Shown here in pieces: positions 11,383 through 23,123 of a stretch of 64,000 nucleotides of DNA. The translations under genes and the position numbers were made by a program. This DNA comes from Diplolepis rosae (Eukaryota; Arthropoda; Insecta; Hymenoptera; Diplolepididae), in the NCBI GenBank assembly GCA_030998225.1, contig JAPYXD010000704.1:9548001-9612000 (forward strand), in the 5' to 3' direction. The notes under the pieces were generated by a model. It was not told the DNA's origin, did not search any database, and saw nothing but the letters and a program-made list of their open reading frames with translations. Each line of letters begins with the position of its first letter. Positions within the stretch are counted from its first letter, which is position 1.

Positions 11383-11647
11383 GGTCGATGTAATATTAAA
11401 AAGTCGTAAAGTGCACTTAATATTAATTAACAATAATTAGTTACTAATATTTAATCTTTTGGACTTAAGTTTTGCTTTCACCTTCCTTTTTGCATTCTAT
11501 AATCAAAGAAAAAATAAATACATATTTCATGATATTCTCGTCTTATCGTGCATCACTACACAAATCTCAACTTTCTCAATTGATGAGAATGTAAAAATAT
11601 AGGAAATCTCATATAGGTATAGTAGAATATATATTTTTATTACTATA

Positions 11648-11870
11648 CTCAGAAAAAATTTTGGTTGATTCAATCAAAATTTGATTGCATCAATTCAATA
11701 AATACATTGATGTGCATTTAACCAACTTTTTGGTTCATTGAATGTAATCTTTGGCTGATTCAACTAAATATTTGATTGTTATGACGAAAAATGTTTGTAG
11801 ATTGAAACATTTGATATAATTAATTAAAATTTTCCTCTGAACTAAAAACATTTGTTTCAAAGCTTGACAC
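11648..11870. mobile_element. MITE-like block with repeated TTGGTTGATTCAA motifs
   Basis: Starts after TA with CTCAGAAAAAATTTTGG and contains several direct and inverted copies of TTGGTTGATTCAA-like words. A related block with GGTTGAATCAACCAAA lies at 51720-52095. A right terminus is not certain. No ORF. Confidence 0.4.
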
Positions 11871-11884
11871 TTGAGTTTCCCACA

Positions 11885-12530
11885 AGTTGAAGAAAATTGA
11901 CTTGGTTCGACGCATTACCATTTGCGATTCACTTTTGAAACGCGAAGAAAATGATCCATTTTTGAAGGCTACTATAACTGGAGATGAAAAATGGATCGTT
12001 CACAGCAATGTTAAAAGAAAACGACCGTCATCCAGATAAGAAAAACCTTCTCAACCAACTGCAAAGGGAGATATGCATTAAAAGAAGGTGAAACTCTATA
12101 TGTTGGGATTGGAGGGGAATTATATCTTCGAGCTGCTACCGAACAACCAAAATATCAATTCGTACGTATACTGTCGTCATCTGGACGAACTGGATGTTGC
12201 CATCAAGCAAAAGTGACCAGAGTTGGTAAATAGGAAAGGTGTTGTTTTACACCACGTGCAATGCCAGACTACACACAAGTTTGGTTACTCGCCAGAAACT
12301 TTTGAAGCTTGGATGGGATATCCTACTCCATCCACTATATTTTCCTAATTTGGCACCATCGAATTACCATTTGTCCCGGTCCCTTCCAAATTCTCTGAAC
12401 GACGTCGACTTCGATTTAGTTGCAGGCGTCAAAAACCACTTGCTTCAGTTTTTCGCCACTAGGGAGAAGAACTTCTATGAGCGTGAAATCTACAAGTTGC
12501 CAGAAAGGTGGCTAAAGCTTCTCGAATAAA
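11885..12530 (+). pseudogene. Mariner transposase, C-terminal two thirds, catalytic residues lost
   Basis: Frames on the plus strand read LVRRITICDSLLKR, then ATITGDEKWIVHSNVKRKR with the first catalytic Asp intact (near 11980), a damaged middle with ELLPNNQNINSYVYCRHLDE, then NARLHTSLVTRQKL and HPLYFPNLAPSNYHLS. The second catalytic position, normally QDNARPH, reads TCNARLH, and the third, normally APSDYH, reads APSNYH, so both Asp residues are replaced. The C-terminal frame 12239-12529 ends with LPERWLKLLE as expected for the family. The N-terminal helix-turn-helix is absent. Confidence 0.8.
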
Positions 12531-12654
12531 ATGTTTAATAAATAACTCAATAGAATGTATTTCGTTTATGAATAAATCGACCTTCATTTACTCTTAAAAA
12601 ACGAAATTACTTTCCAAGCAACCCGATAATATAACACTTGTCTTCTCTCACAAA

Positions 12655-12860
12655 AAATACACAAAAAGACTTTTCGTTATAGGAAATAATAAAAATTGAT
12701 TATATTTTAGAATTCTATTGTTTAAAAATGAGGCAAACGGGATTTACGTATCAGATATTAATATAGTGGTTGCCAAGCTACAAAGTTAATATTTTCGTTT
12801 GAATAAATGGAATATGTGTTTTACTAACTGTTATAAAACCTACGAGAAATTGAAATTCCA
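12655..12860. mobile_element. Fragment related to the outer element at 32775
   Basis: GACTTTTCGTTATAGG followed by GATTATATTTTAG, GGATTTACGTATCAGA and TAATATAGTGGTTG parallels 32781-32960, the left end of the 32775-38533 element. The terminal CACTGAGA is not preserved. Non-coding. Confidence 0.55.
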
Positions 12861-12896
12861 TGTTTTACGGTCAAAGACATTCTTTAAAGAAGACTA

Positions 12897-13307
12897 CACT
12901 CTAAAAACAAACTATTGACTCTCAAATGATTCCCTTCACTATTAAAGGATTTTCTTTTCAAAATTGGCATAAGAGGAAATCCTTTAGCAGTTGAACGATT
13001 ATCGTTTCAAATGCTAACCTTTTACTGTCAAAGTATGTCCTTTGGTCTTGAAATAAAATACTTTCTCGTAGAAAAAAAATAATTTCGAGGATAAAAGAAA
13101 ACAAATTGTATGATATAACCTATCTAATATTGAATATTAGAAATGTACACAAGCACAACATTGACAAATGCCAATATTAAATCGGTTATCATCAATACTA
13201 CAATATCAGTAAAACGATTCTGTTGACAGAGAAAAGAAATCTGCTTAATTTCAATAGATGCACTCCGAAAGGAACCTAACTTTACTATCAATAGACTTTT
13301 TTTAGTG
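12897..13307. mobile_element. 411-bp CACTCTAAA-family element
   Basis: Left end CACTCTAAAAACAAACTATT and reverse-complemented right end CACTAAAAAAAGTCTATTGA are inverted copies; TA precedes the left end. Internal sequence (GGCATAAGAGGAAATCCTTT, TTTCAAATGCTAACC) is shared with 24656-25045 and 13520-13725. The open frame 13124-13324 (minus) runs along this repeat and is not a gene. Confidence 0.65.
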
Positions 13308-13515
13308 TTCCAGTGTCGAATCAACTTTGTACAAACACTGGTATTTTACAGTGCTAATTATCAGAGTGGATTAGACACTGGGTGGACCTTCTACATTTAC
13401 TGTCGGAAAATTACTTCTTGTACAGTCGGAAGAAGGTTGGGCCTGTTGTAGATCTAACATTGTACAAACGCTGGTATTTTACAGTCGATTACTGGGGCTA
13501 AATAGGCTTGTGGAT
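13308..13515. mobile_element. Partial copy of the CCCAAGC element
   Basis: GGTATTTTACAGTGCTAATT, TTACTGTCGGAAAATTAC and GAAGAAGGTTGGGCCTG match 25045-25230 in the same order. It follows a CACTCTAAA element just as in the 24.4-25.4 kb element, so both loci descend from one nested parent. Confidence 0.55.
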
Positions 13516-13519
13516 TTTC

Positions 13520-13725
13520 TACTCAAAATTGGCATAAGAGGAAATCCTCTAACAGTTGAAGTATTTTCGTTTCAAGTGCTATCATTTTATTGCCAAAGTT
13601 TTTCCTTTGGTCTGGAAATAAAATCCTTTGTCGTGTGAAGGAAGTATAATTTCGATGTTAAAAGAAAACAAATTCTATGATATAACCTATAAGAAATATA
13701 CACAAGCCAAACTTTGACAAATCCC
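13520..13725. mobile_element. Internal fragment of a CACTCTAAA-family element
   Basis: AAAATTGGCATAAGAGGAAA through GATATAACCTAT repeats the middle of 12897-13307 in direct orientation without terminal repeats. Confidence 0.5.
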
Positions 13726-14051
13726 AATATTCAATCGATCATTTTCAATAATATAATAACGACCCGTCTTAGATTTCAGCTTAAAGAAATTTTACGATAT
13801 AACATTGCTTACATTACAAATTTTCCAATACGTGTAAAATTGAAAGTCCATAATCTATTAAATATATAATGTTGAAAAAGTGTTACAAAATTATTTTTAA
13901 ACTTTGTTGCATTTTAAATTTCACAATAAATTCTATAGTAAACATTTTACTAATAATTTCGAATCAAAATATTTTTTTACAAATAAAAAACAACTGTATA
14001 TTTTATAAAATGAATAAATTGTATAAAACATTAAACATATACGAAACTGTT
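13726..14051. other. AT-rich, nothing recognised
   Basis: Very AT-rich sequence. Open frames on both strands here (13869-14117 and 13933-14172) lack any motif and reflect low stop density only. Confidence 0.4.
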
Positions 14052-14186
14052 TTACGGAAAAAAATGTGTAGCTGTCACAAGGATATTTTAGGTTATAGTA
14101 GCCACATTTATGGTTAGGATAGTTAATAATATAGCTTGAACAGCAATTTGTTTCTTTGTACCAGCTACACATTTTTTTGCGTGTAA
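14052..14186. mobile_element. Small palindromic element
   Basis: Outer arms GGAAAAAAATGTGTAGCTG and the inverse CAGCTACACATTTTTTTGC enclose about 80 bp with partly complementary words. TA dinucleotides lie near both ends. MITE-like; no coding capacity. Confidence 0.5.
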
Positions 14187-14688
14187 TGTTAAATAAGTGT
14201 TTTCAAAATTCATTTAAGAAATGTTTTTATTCAATTTTATCAATGATATTACAATGGATTTCCATATAAACTTTAAATGTCGACATTTTTTTCCAATACA
14301 AAACTGTTATTCGTTTTATAAAGTATATATTCCATGATCTTTATTTTTACAGTTTGGAAATTTCTTGAATGTATACATTTTTTCTTGCAATTAAATAGAT
14401 ATTTGTCCAAACTTTGTTTGAGAATCTGGAATACTATTTATTGTTAGAGAAAGAATTATGGATAGAATCGAATGTTTTCATTTACTTATGTCTTTTTTTC
14501 TAACCTTTAATATTATTTCATCAGAATATTTCGGAAGGAATAGAATATAAAATACCCTGAAAGATGAAACAAAAACTTTATTCATAAAATCTCGGCTATT
14601 CAACAGTTCTACAATTGTTTTCTTAACGATTAGATATAATTGAACTTATTTCTACCTATACACCTATAATTAACAAATAAACTCAATA
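14187..14688. other. AT-rich, nothing recognised
   Basis: No ORF with motif, no TIR pair seen. Confidence 0.4.
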
Positions 14689-14876
14689 CACTGAGAAAAA
14701 AATGCTATTGAATCTATAGAATTTCTGCCAAAAGCATGTATATAATTGATTTTAAAAAATATTCTATAAAAAGCAATAAATATGCTGTAAAAATTGTACA
14801 GCATATTGATTTAAATCAATGATAAACATGCTTTTAGCAGAAATGCTATAGATTTGATAATTTTTTTTTCTCAGTG
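14689..14876. mobile_element. 188-bp palindromic MITE with TA target duplication
   Basis: Ends CACTGAGAAAAAAATGCTAT and (reverse complement of the right side) CACTGAGAAAAAAAAATTAT are flanked by TA on each side (14687-14688, 14877-14878). Nearly the whole length folds back: CTATAGAATTTCTGCCAAAA pairs with the right-hand TTTTAGCAGAAATGCTATAG. The terminal word CACTGAGAAAA recurs at several other repeat ends in this window. It sits immediately at the 3' side of the exon-like frame at 14877-15080. Confidence 0.8.
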
Positions 14877-15080
14877 TAGAATCAGAATAAACGTTAAAGG
14901 TATGTTTTACATAATTATTGACCGTTAAAATATTTGGTATGTCCGGATCTTCGTTTATTTTTTTCGAATCAACGATATATTTCTCCAAAATTATTTTCGC
15001 CCCAATGCTAATCTTGATATCATGCTTTTGGAAATCCTCTTTGTCCATGATACGCAATACATCTTGAGTTATGTAATGGC
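14877..15080 (-). pseudogene. Possible SAM-like domain exon fragment
   Basis: A minus-strand frame starting after a splice-acceptor-like TGCATTACAG (15090-15081) reads HYITQDVLRIMDKEDFQKHD, then IKISIGAKIILEKYI, then a polar tail. The order hydrophobic helix, MDKEDF, H-D-I, G-A-K-I-I-L resembles the C-terminal half of sterile alpha motif (SAM) domains (a DL..LGI..G.R..IL pattern). The frame runs into the MITE at 14876, so anything downstream was cut or displaced. The first Met in frame is at 15048. It could equally be chance in AT-rich DNA, but the composition is more protein-like than neighbouring frames. I would treat it as a truncated host or transposon exon of unknown function. Confidence 0.35.
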
Positions 15081-15439
15081 CTGTAATGCATTCGATCGTT
15101 TAAATAATCTTTTGAAAATAATCTAAACACCGAAAGTCTGAGACAAAAAAACGAGGACACTTCCCCCTTTTCAAACCCCGTTATCACGATTTCAGTCCCT
15201 ACAATGCTTTTATTGACATTCTTGGGAATATCTTTGAATTGTCATCAGAAGCAATGAAAAATAAGGTTATGCGGATCAAAATTGTTTGTTTTGGTATACG
15301 TACCTTTCAAAATTTCTACGTCGCATTCTTGGATTCCTAATAATTTATAAAAAACAATTATTTGATTTCGTTAATTGATTTTGATCATAAATAAATATAT
15401 TCTTCGTAGTTCGCACCGTACTGACAAAATATCTGTGAA
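15081..15439. other. No gene seen
   Basis: If the frame at 14877-15080 is a real exon, this would be upstream intron or flank. I could not identify an upstream exon. Confidence 0.3.
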
Positions 15440-15708
15440 CAGATTAGCACCAGACGATGTACACTCACTAATGCGCAGGCGCACTTCGTCTCCTAGTCTA
15501 GAAATGCAATCCTTACATAATTAGAGGATTTCTTTTCAGAGTCAAAAAAAATCGTTCATTGCTGAAAATATTTTCTTTTTGCATCTCACAGATGAGTTTC
15601 GTAACAGGAAAAAGATTCTGTTGGTAGACAAAAGGAATATGCTTAATTTCAATGGATGCATTCTGAAAAGAACGTAATTTCACTATAGATAGACTTTTTT
15701 TTAGAGTG
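15440..15708. mobile_element. CACTCTAAA-family element, right part
   Basis: Ends at 15708 with TTTTTTTTAGAGTG. Read in reverse complement it follows the left half of 8322-9426 and then, without the 620-bp insert, continues into GGATTGCATTTCTAGACTAG and GCGCCTGCGCATTAGTGAGT, matching 9150-9205. The far end was not placed exactly. It supplies the empty-site comparison for the nested MITE at 8514-9133. Confidence 0.6.
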
Positions 15709-16364
15709 TGTGTTCTCAGATATCTTTATAATCATTTGCACTCTGTTAATGAGATTTTGTGTCTGTTCCTAAGAGTGTTTTCAACTGATGCACTTAATTG
15801 ACTTAGTAATAAATTGAATAAGCGTTCAAATCATTAATTCCAGGAAGCGCAATATTGTGAAGCTTTTGCTCTTCTCGTGATGTCATCACTAAACTAGCGG
15901 CTATACCTATAAAGTACATGTTTTAATACATATTTGTTTTTAATCTTTCTTGCCTCTATGAATATTTCATTTCAACAATATATTATATCTTCTACATAAT
16001 ATCCAAAGTAGCAAGAGAGTATAAATTCATCCACGCGAAATTCACTTGCATGTGATAAAGCATTTCGAATTCTAAATTTAATTATCTATGGAATTCAATT
16101 TGAAGCTTGCTAATTACTCTGAGAAGAACCTCTAATATGATAATAAGAAGTTTCTTTGGATGTTTTTGTTTTATTTATTTATATTTTTTTATTCATTCAT
16201 ATTTATTCATTTTTATCATTTATTTTTCTTATTTTATTTTGTTTTATTTATTTATCATTTTCTGTTTTTAATTTTACAAAAAATATCCTGAAAGACACTG
16301 ATCAGTAACACTACGGAACTGTCATTCGCTGATTTTGATGAAACTTTGCACACTTGTAGAACTA
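15709..16364. other. AT-rich, nothing recognised
   Basis: Contains a T-rich TTTATTTAT tract at 16160-16260 but no gene, TIR pair or RNA. Confidence 0.4.
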
Positions 16365-16837
16365 CTCTCTAAACCTGAATCAGTGAAATAGTCACTGATT
16401 ATATCAGTGAAAATATATCAACTGATGAATCAGTACCCTGCTTTGATTTCACTGAGGAATCAGTGAACGCGCCACGTGGACATAATCTTTAAATTCGCGA
16501 AGTTCCTGCGAACGATGAAAGTATAACGATGGATCTTTAATTTTTAATTACACATAATATAATTATACACAATAATAATTACAATATATAATAATAATTA
16601 AGTAATTTCTTTTTGGTGTTGTTCAACCTAAAATAAACGTGTTCATCAATCATTAAAATATATTGCTGGTTTTATTATTCCCACCTGAAGATTTCACTGA
16701 TTCAATAAGTGAGTTCAATCTATTTCACTGATTCGTCAGTCGAATTTCACTGATTCTCAGTGAAAGACTTATAGCTGCTGCCTTCAGTGAATAGTCACTG
16801 CGAATCAGTGGCCGTTCACTGATTCAGGTTTAGAGAG
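16365..16837. mobile_element. 473-bp MITE built from TGAATCAGTGA motifs
   Basis: The TIR is CTCTCTAAACCTGAATCAGT at both ends (the right in reverse complement), with TA on both sides (16363-16364, 16838-16839). Inside each end, many direct and inverted copies of TGAATCAGTGA or CACTGATTC are packed together; the centre is AT-rich. A second, shorter copy is at 39499-39719. No ORF. Confidence 0.85.
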
Positions 16838-19430
16838 TATGAATTATTGTCGAAAATTATTTTTTTATTTCGGCAAAGGTGCGTTTTAAAAGGTGAAAAC
16901 CGCCCTTCAAAGCTTAGGCGTGGTTTTCATATTTCAGGTATAATCAAGTAAGTGATTTAAAAGTTGAAATGATTTTGAAGGGGTTGTCAGGTCACTGAAT
17001 TCAAATCTGAGGTCAAAATTATGATATTCAAAATAACGCATCCAATATGGCGTCTTGTTATATCAAAATTTCACATTTTTCTTATAAAATTTTGCTATCC
17101 CGTGGTTTTTGATGACGCTCAATCCAAATTTGTCGTTTTTGAGGTTGCGGAATTATTGGTTGGCATAAACAACTTTTTTCTCAGGATTTTGTTATAGATT
17201 CGTAATTTTGAGGTAACTTTTCTGAAAATTCAGTAAAGTTTCTCGAGTTTAAGATATGTTTACTTAAAAGTATTGTTTTCATGTATTTTGTTTGAATTAA
17301 ACAAATGTTATTTAATTCGAATAAATCTTTTGTTTGAATAAAAAAATAGCCTTTCAAACAAATTATTTTCTTTCATTCAATTAAATCTTTCTTGTGAGTG
17401 TAAAATGTTATTCTTCATCACTATGTCAAAATCAAATTCACACCAGTAATATTATTAAATTTACTTCAGTAAAAGTATCAAACCATGATTTATAAATTTG
17501 AATGTATGCAAAGAGAACACACAAGACTCAACGCGAAATGTGACAACCTAATCGCGCTTAAATTATGGAGCAAACTCCATTTCTAAAATTATGCATACTT
17601 AAAGCGCAGAAAGAAACCACGAAGTTTAGTAGAAAGCACATAGTTGGCTTCTGTTTTGACATTATTTTGCCATGAACATTTTTAAAACTATGTGATGTAG
17701 GTAGTTATTACATAGAATATTATTCGCCCACTAGCTTCGTCAGAACATTTTTTCATTAATTTCAATCTATTTCCTGGTGTTTTAAGGTTACGTATCCCTT
17801 ATGCTCCTAATTTTCAAATAAATTGATACAAATGATTTAAAGAAGAGTGTAAACTATTTTCTGCTTAAATTGATCTGCTTTAAATTTCTCTCAGTGAGTT
17901 GAAATATATTCGCGCTTCCGCTTTCAGCTTCGCGCTGTAGGAGTACCAATTTTGTGCTCATGAATTGCTAAATTACAGCAAGAGCTGAAAAGCTAAGTGA
18001 TTCAATCCTTGTTTGGTTGCACATATTAAACGAGCTTTGCTTGTTTTCATGTAAGAAAGTAATTTGTTAGAAACAAAAGTTTTTATATTCTAAAAAAAAG
18101 GAATCAAACGAAATTACATGATTTTATTATCATTTTCTATGAATAATAATAATTTTTTTGAAGTATTTGCATTTTCGTGTAAAAATTATGATGGCAGTTA
18201 TAAAAAATAACTATTTTTTCCTGCGATTCAGAGTTTCAAAAATTACAAAAAAATATAAAACAAACAGATGATGGAACAGGGCTTTTCTTTTACATCAGAA
18301 GGAAATCTTATTATGACCTTAGATTTAAGTGAGTATTTGTGTTTTCTCATAATGCTTTTTCTTGACCTAAGATTAAGTTGATTATGATTGAAAGTCTAAA
18401 GTTTCACGTCCAGTTTCACAATCTAAAAAAGTAGACTTCGGTGACATGTTGCTATTTTTTCTACTAACGTTAAGGAAACTCACTTTTTGAAAAAGAAATC
18501 AAAAATAATTTCAATTCAATCAAAGTTAAATAAAATTTTCTAAATTCTTATCTCATGTTTGGCTTAAAATAAAACTCGCTTATCACATTCAAAGTTATAG
18601 TGACAATTTGAAGTTATTGCTTCAAGAGAACTCGCCAAGCCATAAATTTAATATCACTTTATGACAGGATATGTTCTGATATTACTGGAATGAAAGTATC
18701 GATCTCTGGAAGTAGGAACACATGTTTGAAAATTTTACACAAACCATAATTTAAAATCTTCGATCAGTAATATAATGTCTATGCTTATAGGTATATATTT
18801 ATGTTCCTATCCAGTTTGGAAAATTCTGTCATCCGCTATTTTACATTTAGCAACAGTTCGGGAAATTGATCATCAAGTCGTAAAATCACAAAAGCACAAA
18901 AATGTTGACATCACGCCAATAAAAAATATTTTGTTAGTGTCTTTCAATAGGATTTTTGCTGATGTGAGGATTGATAGTTGATAGGATTGATAGCATAGTA
19001 TTTTTCATGGATGTCTTCCTTTATGAAATTGATTATTCATATATTTTTTAATGCGAAATCGAACTTATACCTACATTATAAAGCAAATCATTTGTGAAGT
19101 GTGCTGTATGCTATAAAACTTCTGAACGAAAGAGAATTTCTTTGTGTCAAAAAAATTGTTTCCTGTAATAGATCCGAAGTAATATTTTTTTGATGCAGGA
19201 AAAAAAATTTCTGTTATTGGAATATGCGTTCATTACTACAAATTAGTACGACGTTGACGTTATTAAATATTTTTTTTCTTGAGAAAAAAATTGGTAATTG
19301 AAAAGTCAAAAATATCGCATTCAGTTTATTGTCCTTCGCGTGTAATCAAGTTTATTTTTCATCATTTATTACTATAAGTGAAGCAAATTTTATAATATTA
19401 TTAATGTGAATGGACTTTTCTTAAAGTTAC
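16838..19430. other. AT-rich stretch without recognisable gene
   Basis: 2.6 kb with no convincing coding sequence; the frame at 18775-18981 lacks motifs. A motif-rich block at 17270-17400 (TTTGTTTGAAT and inverse ATTCAAACAAA words, ending TCTTGTGAGTG) may be a decayed MITE. A GC-hairpin word like that at the window edge is at 17910-17940 (TTCGCGCTTCCG, CTTCGCGCTG). Confidence 0.45.
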
Positions 19431-19839
19431 TTTAACTTTGAGGAATAGATTTTCATCACAACACTCGCGCTTCAGGCTCGATATTCACAGTCGATAAAAA
19501 GGAATTAGGACTTGTAAATTGAAGGAAAATGATAGGCATTTTGATTTCCAATAGTATTTTCTTAAATAAAAACGAAAAATATACATCTTATAAAAAAAAC
19601 GCCTTGATGAAAATTTAGAGACCTATTTTAAGCAAACAATTTTATATTCTGATGTTAGTTTCGTACCTCGCATATTTTGGTCAAAAAATAGAATTTTTAA
19701 CTTTCAATAATATATTTTTTATAATTAAAACAAAAAATATACATTTTATAAAAAAAAGTGTGAATAGAAAATTTGTAGATCGTATTCAAACAAACAATTT
19801 TGCATTCCGGCTTTTTTCGTATTTCGAAAATTTTAGCTG
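19431..19839. repeat. Copy of the edge repeat and ~150-bp tandem array
   Basis: Begins with an AGGAATAGATTTTCATCA and CACTCGCGCTTCAGGCTCG block like that at 350-395, then about two units of the array described at 476-1110: units begin near 19612 (TTTAGAGACC) and 19784 (GTAGATCGTATT). The same order at both loci ties the two repeats together. Confidence 0.6.
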
Positions 19840-20066
19840 CACCCAGAAAATAGTTTCTTTGATATACGGTCAAAAAAAAAATTTCTGTGAATTGAGGAAA
19901 GTTTTGTTGATTCAAAAAAACTTTCTTTAATATAAACAAATCAATTTCTTTGGATCAAAAAAATTATTTTCGAATTAACAAAACTTTCTTTGATTCAAAG
20001 GAATTTTTTCTTTGACCGTATATCAAAGAAATGTTTCTTTGATTCAAAGAAACTGTTTTCTCAGTG
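19840..20066. mobile_element. 227-bp palindromic MITE, CACYCAGAAAA ends
   Basis: Left end CACCCAGAAAATAGTTTCTT, reverse-complemented right end CACTGAGAAAACAGTTTCTT. The internal word TTTGATATACGGTCAAA appears near both ends and TTCTTTGATTCAAAG is repeated. Flanking dinucleotide is TG on both sides. Open frames on both strands here are products of the palindrome. Confidence 0.7.
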
Positions 20067-21215
20067 TGAAAAAATAGGATTTTTATTTCTTGGGATTCAG
20101 GGAATCATGAGATGTGGACAATTGTTAGATAAAGTGGATATGAATAATTCATTGTAATGATAATTACATTTGTTTCATTGATCTACAATTTAATCTATGA
20201 TTTTACCTTTGTAATTAAAAGATGCAACCCATTATAGAATGTAATGGAAGCATTAATTTTAAAAAGTGCCTTTATTCACTTGCATTATTTTTTTAATCAT
20301 ATACTTTACCTACTAATGATCTTAACTTGTAGCTTTAAATCTATTTTAATTTCATTGAATTCACACTCGCATCATTATTTCAATTAAATTAACAAATATT
20401 TTGTTTAATAAAACGGAACGTGGTATTTCTAATGAAAATAAATATATGTATTTTTCTACTAAGCGACTACCCATTTATTTTAATGCATAATCATTTTGGT
20501 TTGCAAAATATAACGTCACACAGTTATTGGTTGGCACAACCATTTTTTTGGTTGACGTTACTGTTCGCATCGCTAGTTTCAGAAATCGAATGCCATGAAA
20601 AATGGTCATGTGAATGACAAATTAGCAGTGCTATATTTTGAGAACTAAAATACTTGAAATAATTAATTATTTTATCTGTCTTAAGAAGTATTTCTTTCGA
20701 TAAAACAATACAGGAATTGAATCAATTAAATCAAATTGTTAATTTGGAAAAGAAATCCCTCTAATGAAGTAAGTGAATAATTTATACAAATAAACTGTTT
20801 TTTTTTTTGAAACAGCATGTCATTAAAATGATTAAGCTGATACTTTGATCAAAGATAAAATTTAGTGGAATGTTATCGATGAATAAAATTTGAAATCTAG
20901 TTACTAAAATCAACTTCATTTTTCTTTAAATAACATTTTATGAAATTAATTAAACATATATTTGTTAATAAAAAAAACTGTAATTCCTTGCAAAAATTGT
21001 TTTTTAGTTGAAACACGTTCTTTATCAAATCGTATCAATGTGGAATATTTGATTTTGAATTGAATATTATAATATTCGAAAGATTTGATTTTGATTAAAC
21101 ATGCAATTTTTCCTATTCAGGAATAAATTTTGTGGTGGCCAAATATTTGAAAAAAACTTTTCCTTCAAAGCAGTACATATATTTTCGATTTATTTGTTTA
21201 TAAATATTATTGCTT
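20067..21215. other. AT-rich, nothing recognised
   Basis: The open frame at 20420-20617 has no recognisable motif. No TIR pair found. Confidence 0.4.
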
Positions 21216-21375
21216 ATATTTAAAGAATTTGAAAATCTTTCTGTGGAAAAAATGACGCTTTCGACTGCGCTGGGATTCGAGCCCAGGTCTGGCAATCGAA
21301 AGACCTGGGCTCGAATCCCAGCGCAGTCGAAAGCGTCATTTTTTCCACAGAAAGATTTTCAAATTCTTTAAATAT
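21216..21375. repeat. Perfect 75-bp-arm palindrome made of SINE sequence
   Basis: Arms 21216-21290 and 21301-21375 are exact inverted copies by eye, separated by ten bases GGCAATCGAA. Each arm contains ACCTGGGCTCGAATCCCAGC (a tRNA T-arm/B-box-like sequence) followed by GCAGTCGAAAGCGTC and a pyrimidine-rich tail. The same order of blocks occurs in the fuller unit at 31398-31550. Such perfect arms indicate recent origin, for example two head-to-head copies or a fold-back event; an assembly artefact is possible. Confidence 0.85.
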
Positions 21376-23123
21376 TGAATTTATTTGCATTATTTGCGAT
21401 ATAAGAGTGTGAAATTGTCTACGAGGACACCTGTCGACAACGTATCATATCTGATACGCGACTAGTGATCCTCCGATAATGTAGGCAGTGACAAAAATTT
21501 CAAACTCAACTAATTAATTTGGAATTATTGCTTATCTTGTCTTCAATAAAAAATTCTCCGATATAATGAGAAAAAAAGCAGAAAGATGATTTCTTTATCT
21601 CTTGACTTTTTTTTTCTGTGAATATGAATCACTGCTTTATTAAGACGATCGATCAATTAGAATACGTGGCCTTGATTATTGCAGTTACGGAGTTTCAGGT
21701 AATTCAAAAACTAATTACTAAAATATATTTTTTGCAACAGATAAATCTAAACAAAAAAGTAAAAATCTGTATGATACAATATTTACATTTAAGTTATTAT
21801 TTTCTGAACAATCATTCAGGCTGTAACTGCAATTACCGATAGCACATAGTCTGGTTGAACTATATGACTAACTTAAATTGGTAGTTTTCACACTAATTTC
21901 CATTAGTGACGCAATTCAAGCTATTTTATCTGTTATGTTGAATTGATTTCTTAGTAGATGTGACCTTCAAGGTCTACTTGTAAAGCTGAGTTTAAGACAA
22001 GTCACTAAATCGAATTAATAAAAAAAATTACTGATTGAAATAGAGGAAGTGTAAATCGGATTTATTTGGAACTACGAATTATTGTCTGCATTTAAAATTT
22101 GAAGGTTAAGTGAATTGTGTTTTGAGAAAGTTAGATTCATGGATGGCTTTGAATGTATTTTAGTACTCATTAAGTTATCATATTAAATTATCCATGCAGA
22201 AATATATCTAGCGGCCTTGTGAGGCTTTAGCCAGTTTTCCTTAGTTCTAGTCTGGCAAAGACTAGGAAAATGGTAAGAACTCTAGTAATGCGTCATGTTT
22301 TTTCATAAAAGCATCTAAACAAGAAAAAGAGTGTTATATTGTATTATTGTTATATTTTTAATAATATCTTGCATTAAGTTTAACGCAAACAGAAAAACAT
22401 TAAAAATTTAGCAACTTCTAACGAACGATTTCGGCTTAAATTTAGCGCTCCCCTCCAAATATTCATAAAAAAATAATATATTTCGCGTAAAAAGTTCACC
22501 GGAACTGTTTGTAATAGTGTGAATATGAATTTGGTCATTCAAATAAGTTTTGATGTACGTGAAGCGATATTATATACTATGACACGCAACTTTGACTTTT
22601 TATATATAGCCCTATTGTACAAAAAATTGATTGTGGATCGATCTCAGTAATTTCTAAGTTATTTTGAACATAATCAACGAGAAAGAGTTAATGGTTTCAT
22701 GTAGATTTCAGATATACAACTAAAACTTAAAATCGACAAAAAATTTTTCTAGCATTTTTTAGGGCAATAAAATCGACACGTATTTTTTTATTTTGAAAAA
22801 AATTTTTTTTTTTATAAGATTTGATTTTTCACTGATTATTCATAAACTATTTGACGTCGAAAACAAGTTCCTTATAATAAAAGGTCATAGTCAGTGCTCT
22901 GTATAAATTCGAATATTTTGAAAACTCCAAAAATTTTACACAACCTTCCTTACATATTAATAAACATTTTTAGTCCAAAAAATTCAGAAACCATAAAGTC
23001 CGACTTTGAAAAAACCGTATTTTTTAAAACATTTGCAAAATTTGCAGCTTAAATAATAAGAACAATTTTTCGTTCATATTTTTATGAAAAGTTCATACGA
23101 TTATTAACATTTTATTATTAGGA
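21376..23123. other. AT-rich stretch without recognisable gene
   Basis: No coding motif. The frame at 21618-21842 is unremarkable. A short palindromic phrase GTATCATATCTGATAC lies at 21442-21457. Confidence 0.4.

Noticed and set aside
13869..14172. Overlapping open frames on both strands
   Set aside because: Low stop density in AT-rich DNA and a palindromic element explain both; no motif.
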